Part shown: piece by piece, positions 24,595 through 33,173 of the stretch | Layout: each line of letters opens with the position of its first letter | Position numbering within the stretch: position 1 is the stretch's first letter | Source: an uncultured Prevotellaceae bacterium | GTDB lineage: Bacteria > Bacteroidota > Bacteroidia > Bacteroidales > Muribaculaceae | Assembly: GCA_900317325.1 (NCBI GenBank) | Contig: ONGE01000003.1 | Span: 1-64,000 of the forward strand | Length of the DNA stretch: 64,000 nt | Reading direction: 5' to 3' | Made by a program: the position numbers and the translations under genes | Notes under the pieces: generated by a model | Databases searched by the model: none | Seen by the model: only the letters and a program-made list of their open reading frames with translations | Told to the model about the DNA's origin: nothing

Positions 24595-26838
24595 TTATGC
24601 CTTTTTGTGATCAAAAATATGTGATACTTCTCTGATTTTTATCAAATCACTTTCTATCCGTTCCATTCTGTCCACGACAAGTTTGACATAGTGGAAATCA
24701 TTTTCATCAGGATAATAGAACTTAATATCACGCATCACCGCCAATCCAAGACCATCACCTTCATCTCTCATGTTAAAGATATTTGAATACAACAAATGCC
24801 GCTCATTAATTAGTTTATATTCAATATTGGGACCTTCATAAATTTTGGTCTCGCATCTAGGAAGCTTTTCTTTTAGCATCACAATCAGGTGAGATTCATG
24901 CGAAGGGACCTGATATATTGGTATATCTCCATACTGATAACCAAATTCAGTCTCTTCTATTGCGATATCACCTCCATATAGTTTATCATACGTGCCTAAA
25001 TTGAAACTTGTAATTATAGCAAATCTTCCATCTATGCCTAAAGACTTAAACGCATCTTTGATTTCAGAGAAACGAATCTTGTAACTTGCTTCTGAATGAT
25101 GCATTAGGAATTGAACATTGTAGTGCTGCCATATGTTTCCTTGTATCTCATGCAAATATAGTTCTGGTGTTTCGTAGATCCAGATGCCGTTGTCCTTGAA
25201 CATTTCTTTCTTCATCTTGTATGCGGCTGGAAAGCAACGAACATCTATAACAGGAAGTGTGGATTTATACTGTTCTTCTATATGTGGTAAGCTAATTGGA
25301 AAATGAGGTAATGCTTCTTCAAATTCGGCAATCAGCCGGTTCACTCTTTCTTCGGACACACCACCCATTGTTTGATTACCTTCCGTTTCATTTTTAAGCA
25401 TTTCTCTCCCTAAATCAGTCAAATAATACTTTTGAGTAGGGCTTTTGGGTGAATTGGGATGAGTCATAGCTAATAATCCTTCTGCAATGAGGGGGTCTAT
25501 GAATTTGGCCTTAAAATAGGACGAATCTTTTTGTCCGCAAAAATGCCTCATATCTTTTGCCGACATTGGGGTAACCATTTTTCGAAGCAACTCAATTGTC
25601 ATGGGAACGCTTAATGACAACTTGACGATTACTTGATGACTACTTAATGACTGCTTAGTGACAACTTGCCCTTCCTCAGTTTTATTTAGGCTTATATCAT
25701 ACCCCATTGAATATATGATGGTCATAAATTGGCTTGCAGTAGATTTGAATACTGGTTTCAACTCTTCTCTGTACCCATCTAATGCCTTAGTCTCATTACA
25801 GATCCGCTTCAATCCACTACCTCTTTTTTCCATATAATCCAATTGAGCCATTACATCAGCTAGAATTGGATTTCTTCTTTCTGATGATATCTCTTCAAGA
25901 GCCAAGTCTTGAATCTTTTGACCACTATACATCCCACCTGGAGAAGTAATCGCCAATCTATCATCATAGATATCCAAATGAACTTCACCGCCCATTACCG
26001 TATAGTCACGATGAATGAAGTGATTCACGAGGGCCTCAAGTACTGCTCTTTCAGCGTATTCAGGCTTATTCTTTCTGCCATGAGGTAGTTTCTCCCATCC
26101 TTTACGAGTATTTACCTTTACGAAGTCCATTGCTTCACGAAGCAACAATAGGATATTACCTTTAAATTCAGAATCGTTGATAGCATCACTCTTCTCTAAA
26201 CCATTCCATCGTGTGCAGTATAATCTAGATTGGCTTAAGTTACAGTCATCGGAGAACAAAGCACCAGCATTAGTGAGATCACCTGTATTAGTGACAAGTC
26301 CAAAAGACAAGAGATACTTCTTGTCCCATTTTTGATTTGTTCGGGTTTTAAACGTATTGGCCAGTATAGTGAAAGAATAATCGTCCACTTTATAATCCGT
26401 ATTTAGGGAGTCAAAAGTTTTGTTTGAACCTTTCAGAACCAAACGAACCATTTGCTCTGAAGTTGCAGGTATGCTCTCATCACCATTACGGACATATGCC
26501 ACTCTTTGGCCGTCTCCAACATAATAATAAGGAGTGTAACGACCTGATATCACTTTTAATTGCAATACTTGTAAACCATCCATTAAATGCGGAATCATTT
26601 CAACCTCAGGAAGGGGATCCATATAATCACGGATTTTAATGCTGATGGTTTCACAAACATGTTGCACATCGTCAACGCCTCTTACAATGCCATCATTGTC
26701 AATACCAAAGAAAAGAGAACCACCATACCCATTGGCAAAAGCGCTTACACTCTTCAGCCAGCTTTTAGGTCTGTTTTCTTCAAGCATCAACTTGAAATCG
26801 AATGCAGTACATTCTGTAATCAGAGTTTCTAATTTCAT
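24595..26838 (-). CDS. Schlafen AlbA_2 / HATPase-like protein with extra C-terminal domain
   Basis: I start it at ATG 26838 (MKLETLITECTAFDFKLMLE), where the family begins; the open frame runs on to 27048, but that stretch is not domain-like. 747 residues. Domains in order: AlbA_2 DNA-binding domain (about 1-125, SAFANGYGGSLFFGIDNDGI), a HATPase_c_4 type ATP-binding region (about 290-410, AVLEALVNHFIHRDYTVMGG and ITSPGGMYSG), a winged helix (about 450-540, YYLTDLGREML) and an unassigned C-terminal region of about 200 residues (IIDVRCFPAAYKMKKEMF onward). Many AlbA_2 proteins are regulators; the long extra C-terminus is unusual. First gene of the cargo operon. Confidence 0.75.
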   Translation of the reverse strand: MKLETLITECTAFDFKLMLEENRPKSWLKSVSAFANGYGGSLFFGIDNDGIVRGVDDVQHVCETISIKIRDYMDPLPEVEMIPHLMDGLQVLQLKVISGRYTPYYYVGDGQRVAYVRNGDESIPATSEQMVRLVLKGSNKTFDSLNTDYKVDDYSFTILANTFKTRTNQKWDKKYLLSFGLVTNTGDLTNAGALFSDDCNLSQSRLYCTRWNGLEKSDAINDSEFKGNILLLLREAMDFVKVNTRKGWEKLPHGRKNKPEYAERAVLEALVNHFIHRDYTVMGGEVHLDIYDDRLAITSPGGMYSGQKIQDLALEEISSERRNPILADVMAQLDYMEKRGSGLKRICNETKALDGYREELKPVFKSTASQFMTIIYSMGYDISLNKTEEGQVVTKQSLSSHQVIVKLSLSVPMTIELLRKMVTPMSAKDMRHFCGQKDSSYFKAKFIDPLIAEGLLAMTHPNSPKSPTQKYYLTDLGREMLKNETEGNQTMGGVSEERVNRLIAEFEEALPHFPISLPHIEEQYKSTLPVIDVRCFPAAYKMKKEMFKDNGIWIYETPELYLHEIQGNIWQHYNVQFLMHHSEASYKIRFSEIKDAFKSLGIDGRFAIITSFNLGTYDKLYGGDIAIEETEFGYQYGDIPIYQVPSHESHLIVMLKEKLPRCETKIYEGPNIEYKLINERHLLYSNIFNMRDEGDGLGLAVMRDIKFYYPDENDFHYVKLVVDRMERIESDLIKIREVSHIFDHKKA

Positions 26839-27005
26839 TTTAACGGTAACTATATTACAAAAGAATTTTAGTCTTTTCGCTTGTAAAGTTACTACTTTTT
26901 CTAGAAATGGAAACATAAAACCATAGTTTCGTGCTCTTTTTAAGCAAATTTTGTCTAAACAAGACTGTGGCATTACAATAATAAACGCTTTATGCAAAAA
27001 ATGAT

Positions 27006-27013
27006 TACCTTTG
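27006..27013 (+). promoter_or_regulatory. -7 promoter box, plus strand, in cargo divergent region
   Basis: TACCTTTG fits TAnnTTTG and lies 28 bp before the ATG of the short remnant frame at 27042. It is the clearest promoter in the region between the divergent cargo genes and may drive the 1243-residue gene. Confidence 0.4.
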
Positions 27014-27041
27014 TACTTGTAAATCATAAAAACTAGATGAT

Positions 27042-27128
27042 ATGGCACAGCATTCGATTAAGCTGTTCAATTTCTACAATGAGAGACTTGATCTGAAGTT
27101 ATTAACAGGAGTATCGCATGAAATTTGA
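27042..27128 (+). pseudogene. Short N-terminal gene remnant upstream of the 1243-aa gene
   Basis: ATG 27042 starts a protein-like frame (MAQHSIKLFNFYNERLDLKL, 28 residues) ending at TGA 27126. Further protein-like words appear downstream in another phase (KSLYEQYYSNVISR before a stop near 27257), so 27042-27300 looks like a gene lost by deletions. Nothing else in the 307-bp gap is recognisable. Confidence 0.35.
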
Positions 27129-27355
27129 CGGGCGGTGCACTATGGATCGTAGCGAGATGTAGGTATAGTTGTAGTGATCAGGTAAACAGGAAAGACTCTC
27201 TGCTTTTGTTCCGAAAAGTCTGTATGAGCAGTATTATTCGAATGTTATTAGTCGCTGAGAGATAAGAACCATAAGGGGCTGAAGGCAGTCTAGATTCTAT
27301 TATATAACGAATGGAGAATTAATAAAATAAGAAGAAATTAAACGAGAGATTTGAC

Positions 27356-30300
27356 ATGAATATAGTTATATCTTCTATCATCAGAGGGACTATCGGTTAT
27401 TTCGTTAAAAGAGGATGGGACAAAATCCTTACTGAAGACGAATATTGTGAGGAGTTGAACCACATTATTTCGGCAACTATTGAGGAGTTTGCCGACATAC
27501 GCCCTGTGGAGAGTACGCATGATACCTTTCCGTTTTATCAGTCGCAAATTATTATTAATGAGCTTGTGAAGTTGGGTGTTGAAGAAAGTGACGAAGATAC
27601 AGTAAGAAATATTGAAGAGGAATTAGAAAAGAACGAGCATATCATTAAGCCCAAGCCAGGCGATTTGAGACTGTTTCTTGACTTGTTCTATGCAAACTGT
27701 ACTAAGAATGAGAAGATTAAACAGCTCCATATAGAGAAATTCTACAAAGAGGAAGTATTCATCATTTCTCAAAAGATTGATAGGCTTCAGAATTCGGTCG
27801 ATCAGATAGCAATCCTCCTAAGAGAAAGTCTGAAAACAGAGTGGAAAAGACAATTTGATGTTTATAAAAAGGAATTAACAAAGTATAAGCCAAAGACGGC
27901 ATTGGAACTATTGGAAAAACTTGATGAAACCATTAGGGAGTCAGGAAACGAGTTTCCAAATAGTATTATGGCAAAGCTACATCAAATGAAGGCGCTTTGT
28001 TATGAAATGATGAGGGACAAGAAATATGATAATGAGTATCATATGTGTTACGTTATGGACAATAAGAATGTCCAGTATATGGAGCACGAAACGATATGGT
28101 TATTATACAAGAAAAAGAAAGATGAAGCGATAGCGTTAGCCAAGAGCATCAAGGAGAGGGATGAGGATAACCCAACGGCATTATTCGTTTTAAGCTTTGA
28201 TGAGAATCGGGAGAATTTCGGACAGAACCTAAACGCCCTTCCCCAATATGTGAAAAAGAGTGCACGCTTACTCTCCTTGGTATACCAATACATTGTCAAT
28301 AGACAAGTAATAACCGCTACAGATCCATTGATTTGTTTTTTAATTGACAATTATGAGCGGCAAGAGGACGTTTGTGATGACTTTGCACACTTCATGGAAA
28401 ACCACCGACGGATGGAATATGTACAATTCGTCTATATCATAACAACACATCAGTATTTCTTTGATAAACGAATGACATCCACTCCTCAGATGGAAGAGAT
28501 TTATAGTTTGTCGTCAGTGTTGGCAAAGCAGATGAGAGGCACAGAAATAGAAGCGCTATTTCCTGAGGTTTATTTCTTTGAAGGATTATCGGGATATATT
28601 GTAAAAGATATAAAGGAAGGGTTAATTAATGCTATAGGTTGTATTGACTCTAAGAAAACAAACTATCTTCTATTGCATGCTGTATGCCTGCAATATGAGG
28701 ACTACAATGAAGAGGCAATCAAGATAGTAGACACAATGAATGAAGCAAAAGACCAGGCTCATTTCCTGAAGATGCACATCTACAACAAAACCCAAAACAA
28801 GGAGAAAGCTCTCGAGGAATACGCACTATACCTCAAATCTCTGGTAATAATTGATAAACTGAATTTTCCAAGAGTGTTCAATGGCGTTATCAATAAGATG
28901 CTCAATCCAACAGATACTGATATGATAGATATGGAGAATCTGATGACGAAACAATTTGAGTATGAACAACATCGGAAATTGATGGTGGATCTAAAAAAAT
29001 GTATTGACGAACCCAATGAGAGTAATTATAGGGTTCTGTGCGAAGATGCAAACAAAGAGGAGGTGGATTTTAAATCTGCTATAGCGTTTGTTACACTGAT
29101 GGGGGGCTATCATCAGTTGGCTCTGCCCATCTATGAGGAGATAGTTATGCACGGGGTATATGATGAACGCATGTTCTATTACCTGCAAGCTTTGCATCTG
29201 GGAAAAACACATAATGAGTTGTTGCTGGCTTTGCTTAAAAATTGGCGTCTGTACGCAGACCATCAAGAAATAAAGCTGCTCGAAATAGAATTACAGCTAA
29301 GAATGAGATTAAGAGAATGGGAGGAGGCATTAGATGTAATCAGAATTCTGTATGGAATGAAACCCCTCGCGGAGAATTTGTATGCTGCATATCTAGTCAT
29401 TCTGGTAAATAACGGGAAATTTATGGAGGTGGGACAGCTTAAAGACCTCGCACCATCTATCATGTTTACAACAGACAATTATATTTTGGAGACTGCTTCA
29501 GCCCTAAATGAGGCAGGTTATTTAGAAGATGCGATGAATTTTCTATTGCCATATGCCAAGAGTTCGGATCGTCCGAGACTGCGTATGTTTTATCTCACCT
29601 TGTGTCATTCTTCCAAAGATGGCAGCACCGCTCTGAAACAATATGACGAAATTATTGAAGGTTCATACGTGTTTTACACCCTAAATGGTGAAGAACAAAA
29701 GACTCCTTTATTTATAAAACCACACAGTAGTATGCCTTCGATAAAAGTACTGTTAGGCCATAAGAAAGGAGATGTTGTATCAATAGATAGAGGTTTGGGG
29801 ACAATGTCGGACAAGGTTGAGGTGAAAATGATAGCCAACGACCACTATGCCCTTATGAAGGAGATATATGGCGAGATGGAGAATCCCATTACATCGCAAT
29901 TGCCTGGCAAGATGTTCAAACTACCAGATGATACAGATATAGAAAGCCTTAATGACTTCTTTATTAAGAATTTTGCAAGTCAAGAAGAGCATAGAAGGCA
30001 GGTCTATAAAGATTGTTTAGCTCAATACGACCGAGGTGATATGCCTTATGGCATGGTTCCAATACTACTCTATGAAGGCGATTTTATCAGAGGGTATTAT
30101 ATTCTTTGTGGTGAAGAGCATGGTATCTTGCTTAATCCACAATGTAGAGAAGAACAATTTAACTATGCACAAGAAATTGAGTATGTGCTTGATTATAGTA
30201 GTTTGATGCTGTTTTTTGAACTGAGCAGGACTGAGGGGTTTGAGTTTAAGCAAAGGTTTGTGGTATCGAAAGTCGTGGAGGAGATAGCACAACAAGAACT

Positions 30301-31087
30301 TGAAAAATTGGAGAAATTACCAGATGACTCCCTGTCGCTTGATATTTCAATTAAGGGTGTCACACCCATTATTCACACAAAAGAAAGCAAACAGTGGCAG
30401 GTTGATCTTATACGGGACTTGCTAGATTGGATTCGCAACAACTGTAAGATAGAGACGGCTGAGGGAAGACTTGATGTGCTAATGGAGCATGAAATAAGGT
30501 TTGAAGTACAAGGAGGATACAGCCTAGATTATGTGGCTGATTATATAAAACTAGTAGACAAGAACAGAATATTGGTTTCAGATGACAAGCTGCTACAGCA
30601 GATGTATCTTCCCATGAAACAGGGAATTAGTAGTTATACCTATCTGAAGAATGTTTTTGACGATAATACTATTTGCAGAAATATGCTCAAGATGCATTAT
30701 ATTGGAGTACCTATAAATGCAGAACTCACATATAAAGAGTTTTTGAAAAAGCAAGAAGGATGCGAGAATGTGTACAATCAGGCTTTAAAAGGCTGGAGCT
30801 ATTTGGTGTCAGTGAATAGAGCGTTTATTATCTCTGAACTAGTTAGACTAGTGAAGAAAATATATCTAACTCCAATTATTGTGACTGATTTGCATATGGA
30901 GGTTGAAAATGTTTTTGTGACCGTTTTAATGAGTGTATGCGATATCAATGTATTTTTCTTTCTCCAGAAAGAGTTGAATGCAGAATTCAAACTGTTGGGA
31001 CAAAAATTGCCACAAGTGTTGCATGATTTATTGATGGCACTAGATAAGATCTCAATTGGAAGAAGCAATGTGGTAATAGGACCGTAA
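27356..31087 (+). CDS. Giant TPR - GreA/B-C-like - PIN protein (1243 aa)
   Basis: 1243 residues. N-terminus (1-60) unassigned, with a short hydrophobic start. About residues 150-780 is an array of TPR-type helix pairs (TALELLEKLDETIRESGNEF, EDYNEEAIKIVDTMNEAKDQ, REWEEALDVIRILYGMKPLA). About 785-835 reads like the GreA/GreB C-terminal domain: PSIKVLLGHKKGDVVSIDRG and IANDHYALMKEI. About 940-1095 reads like a PIN nuclease with four acidic positions in order: Asp in LDYSSLMLFF, Glu in SKVVEEIAQQ, Asp in GYSLDYVADY and Asp in ILVSDDKLL. PIN domains cut RNA; TPR arrays bind partners. Adjacent to a degraded CHAT-like gene and divergent to the AlbA_2 operon. A defence effector is the most likely role; domain calls are from memory of motifs. 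Confidence 0.62.
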   Translation: MNIVISSIIRGTIGYFVKRGWDKILTEDEYCEELNHIISATIEEFADIRPVESTHDTFPFYQSQIIINELVKLGVEESDEDTVRNIEEELEKNEHIIKPKPGDLRLFLDLFYANCTKNEKIKQLHIEKFYKEEVFIISQKIDRLQNSVDQIAILLRESLKTEWKRQFDVYKKELTKYKPKTALELLEKLDETIRESGNEFPNSIMAKLHQMKALCYEMMRDKKYDNEYHMCYVMDNKNVQYMEHETIWLLYKKKKDEAIALAKSIKERDEDNPTALFVLSFDENRENFGQNLNALPQYVKKSARLLSLVYQYIVNRQVITATDPLICFLIDNYERQEDVCDDFAHFMENHRRMEYVQFVYIITTHQYFFDKRMTSTPQMEEIYSLSSVLAKQMRGTEIEALFPEVYFFEGLSGYIVKDIKEGLINAIGCIDSKKTNYLLLHAVCLQYEDYNEEAIKIVDTMNEAKDQAHFLKMHIYNKTQNKEKALEEYALYLKSLVIIDKLNFPRVFNGVINKMLNPTDTDMIDMENLMTKQFEYEQHRKLMVDLKKCIDEPNESNYRVLCEDANKEEVDFKSAIAFVTLMGGYHQLALPIYEEIVMHGVYDERMFYYLQALHLGKTHNELLLALLKNWRLYADHQEIKLLEIELQLRMRLREWEEALDVIRILYGMKPLAENLYAAYLVILVNNGKFMEVGQLKDLAPSIMFTTDNYILETASALNEAGYLEDAMNFLLPYAKSSDRPRLRMFYLTLCHSSKDGSTALKQYDEIIEGSYVFYTLNGEEQKTPLFIKPHSSMPSIKVLLGHKKGDVVSIDRGLGTMSDKVEVKMIANDHYALMKEIYGEMENPITSQLPGKMFKLPDDTDIESLNDFFIKNFASQEEHRRQVYKDCLAQYDRGDMPYGMVPILLYEGDFIRGYYILCGEEHGILLNPQCREEQFNYAQEIEYVLDYSSLMLFFELSRTEGFEFKQRFVVSKVVEEIAQQELEKLEKLPDDSLSLDISIKGVTPIIHTKESKQWQVDLIRDLLDWIRNNCKIETAEGRLDVLMEHEIRFEVQGGYSLDYVADYIKLVDKNRILVSDDKLLQQMYLPMKQGISSYTYLKNVFDDNTICRNMLKMHYIGVPINAELTYKEFLKKQEGCENVYNQALKGWSYLVSVNRAFIISELVRLVKKIYLTPIIVTDLHMEVENVFVTVLMSVCDINVFFFLQKELNAEFKLLGQKLPQVLHDLLMALDKISIGRSNVVIGP

Positions 31088-31205
31088 AACTATGGGAATT
31101 ACGGCATATTATAAAAGAAACAACATGGTCTCCTGTGAAAAGAGAGAGGCACAGAAGGCCTAAACGAGCTTAGTATAAATCATTCTATGAAGCGATGAGT
31201 CCTGA

Positions 31206-31493
31206 TCAAGGATTGCGGTAATCGAATCATTTTTAGAAGAAATACATGCTGGAGAAAAACTATACGAAGTAGAACTGGCTCCCTTATTTCTTAGCGATAA
31301 TTTGATTACGACCTCATTTCATACAGTAAAAGAAAATTCATTCAAAAGTTCAAATCAAGAAATCTTCAATGGCGTAAGTGGCGATGACCTTGTTATACTT
31401 CATATAGAAGCTCATGGTTCGGAAGAGAAAGGATTATTCTTTTCATCTAGAATTATTCTTGAATGGATTAACTCAATTGTTGTAGTTTTTTAA
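31206..31493 (+). pseudogene. CHAT/caspase-like protease remnant
   Basis: A frame open from 31206 to the TAA at 31493 contains IAVIESFLEEIHAGEKLYEV and then DDLVILHIEAHGSEEKGLFFSS. The HIEAHG segment matches the His-Gly motif of CHAT-type peptidases, followed by the expected I-x-W-I-N words (ILEWINS). The start, the Cys-bearing part and the end are missing, and the upstream TGA at 31203 and the lack of a start show it is not functional. CHAT proteases act in several bacterial conflict systems. Confidence 0.4.
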
Positions 31494-31761
31494 ATGAGGT
31501 GTTAAATGGGCTTATAGTTGTGACTATATCGAAGTGAAATACACTGTTGAGACTGGGTAACATTGATTTGACAAATAGGGTTCCATACAGAGTTTTTTGT
31601 TGACAAACAAGAATGTAATTGTAAATGAAGTAGAAGGTGCACACAATGATGACCCGATGTGTCCTCATTTTTTCCTGAAGCAGGAAAAGGCAATGCTCCC
31701 TCAGCAACTCGTAGTTACTAAAGGAGCGGCTGCCAGCTATGATGACTCGATAATCGTCCAT
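31468..31761 (-). pseudogene. Truncated cpYpsA/DUF2493-type SLOG protein
   Basis: The first 40 residues (MDDYRVIIAGSRSFSNYELL, then LLQEKMRTHRVIIV) match SLOG/DUF2493 proteins of Bacteroidales elements. These normally continue with a SGxARGADxLG nucleotide-binding motif; here the sequence changes after VIIV (about 31642) to unrelated CTFYFIYNYILVCQ. So the gene was cut at that point, which marks the right boundary of the cargo island. It begins 9 bp after the OmpA gene stop and was the third gene of the mobV-ompA operon. Confidence 0.65.
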
Positions 31762-31770
31762 TTAATTGAC

Positions 31771-33111
31771 CTATTGCTCGTCGTCAATTTCCAGATAGAG
31801 TGACACTCTACTGTATCTGTTGTCTTTCGGGTTGCTAAATTCCTGTATGCCCCCAAGTGAAACGCCTTTCATCTTATCTGTTGGCACACCACGTTTTGAC
31901 AGTTCTTTTGCAATGAACCTGGCGCGCTCCTTGCTTAATTCAGAATTGACATTCTCAGAACCCGTTGCACTGTCGGCTGCACCCGCAATATGTACTCTAA
32001 GATTATGCTCGATGGCCACCTTTGCCAGTTCGTCCAGGTTAATCAATTGGGAATTATCTGTCAACTTAGCTTTACCCAGCTCAAAGAAGAAGTATATGGG
32101 TATGTTCAAAACATTCGGTCTGTCCTGTAATGAGTAAGGCGGGGCGTATTCATTCATGCCCTTCATGCGAGAACGCAGTGAAAGCAGTCCTCTGTAATTG
32201 TTCTTGGCATTACCATCGTCGCTGTTATCAAAAAGATAGCCATACTTGCCCAATAGTCCTTCAATCTCCAAAATCTTTTTCAGTTCATCCAAAGTCTTTC
32301 GGTCGATATTGCGTTGGTCACGAAGATGTTTGTTGGATTGTTCCAGCCGTTCTACGTAAGCAAGCAGATTGTCGTTCTGATTGATGAAAGGATTTGCATC
32401 AACGGCATGATTCCATCGTGGCGTTCCAAAGTTGAATCCGATGCCGAACGTCAAAGACGGCATGTTGTCGCATAGCTTTCCATGTGAACCATAGCCGTCG
32501 AAATCTCGGAATGTAGTGAAGTTCCCCAATTCCCCAGACAGGTAGAAACGTTCCCCGAAATGGCATCGTGTATGGATGCCATAGGTAAGGGCAAACAAAT
32601 AGTTCCGATCCTTGCTACCGTCCTCACAGAACTGGTCAGCGCCATGAACGAGTCCTGCACCTATAAAAGGAGCAAAGTCAAACTTGGGCAAGCGTTCCGA
32701 TGGCTGTCGGAACAAGTTGGCGACGTTATACATCAGGTCAGCATGTCCCAACTGGTAGTCAGCCATGTCAAGGTTACTGTTCTTATACTTAAACCCCTGA
32801 AAAGCTAACCGCACACCAAAAGCTGGTGTAATCCATTTGCCTACATAGGCATTGAATGAAGGCATGATGCGATCGAACAGGTCGCCACATCCTACCGGGT
32901 TCCCAATGAATGCTGATGCACCACCTTGGGCACCAACAAACCAGTGCTGACTTGCTATGCCCAGCTGCACATAGTCAGTTGTCAATGTCGGAGTTAGACG
33001 ATGTAAATCCCGGTTGTCAACTGTAACCCGTTGAAGGCTGTCAATCATACTTGCGTGGACGCTTGTCGCCATTGACAAGGCTAAAAGTGAAATCAGAATA
33101 CTTTTCTTCAT
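31771..33111 (-). CDS. OmpA-family outer-membrane protein
   Basis: 446 residues, signal peptide MKKSILISLLALSMATSVHA. An N-terminal beta-barrel-like region (about 40-235, with YVQLGIASQHWFVGAQGGAS and FGIGFNFG) is followed by a helical linker (RLEQSNKHLRDQRNIDRKTL) and an OmpA C-terminal domain (about 340-440, IPIYFFFELGKAKLTDNSQ and LSKERARFIAKELSKRGVP) that binds peptidoglycan. Such OmpA proteins occur in Bacteroidales transfer elements and may help mating contact. It lies between mobV (62 bp upstream) and the truncated SLOG gene. Confidence 0.83.
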   Translation of the reverse strand: MKKSILISLLALSMATSVHASMIDSLQRVTVDNRDLHRLTPTLTTDYVQLGIASQHWFVGAQGGASAFIGNPVGCGDLFDRIMPSFNAYVGKWITPAFGVRLAFQGFKYKNSNLDMADYQLGHADLMYNVANLFRQPSERLPKFDFAPFIGAGLVHGADQFCEDGSKDRNYLFALTYGIHTRCHFGERFYLSGELGNFTTFRDFDGYGSHGKLCDNMPSLTFGIGFNFGTPRWNHAVDANPFINQNDNLLAYVERLEQSNKHLRDQRNIDRKTLDELKKILEIEGLLGKYGYLFDNSDDGNAKNNYRGLLSLRSRMKGMNEYAPPYSLQDRPNVLNIPIYFFFELGKAKLTDNSQLINLDELAKVAIEHNLRVHIAGAADSATGSENVNSELSKERARFIAKELSKRGVPTDKMKGVSLGGIQEFSNPKDNRYSRVSLYLEIDDEQ

Positions 33112-33173
33112 GATGTAATTGATTTAGATATTACTAATGATACTGATATTACTTGTATTACTCATATTGATGA

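Noticed and set aside
26839-27048. N-terminal extension of the AlbA_2 gene
   Set aside because: The family begins at MKLETLI; the extension has no domain-like pattern and overlaps the divergent promoter region.
33112-33173. AT-rich ATATTACT-type repeats between ompA and mobV
   Set aside because: Short, irregular and confined to a 62-bp spacer; not distinguishable from low-complexity sequence.
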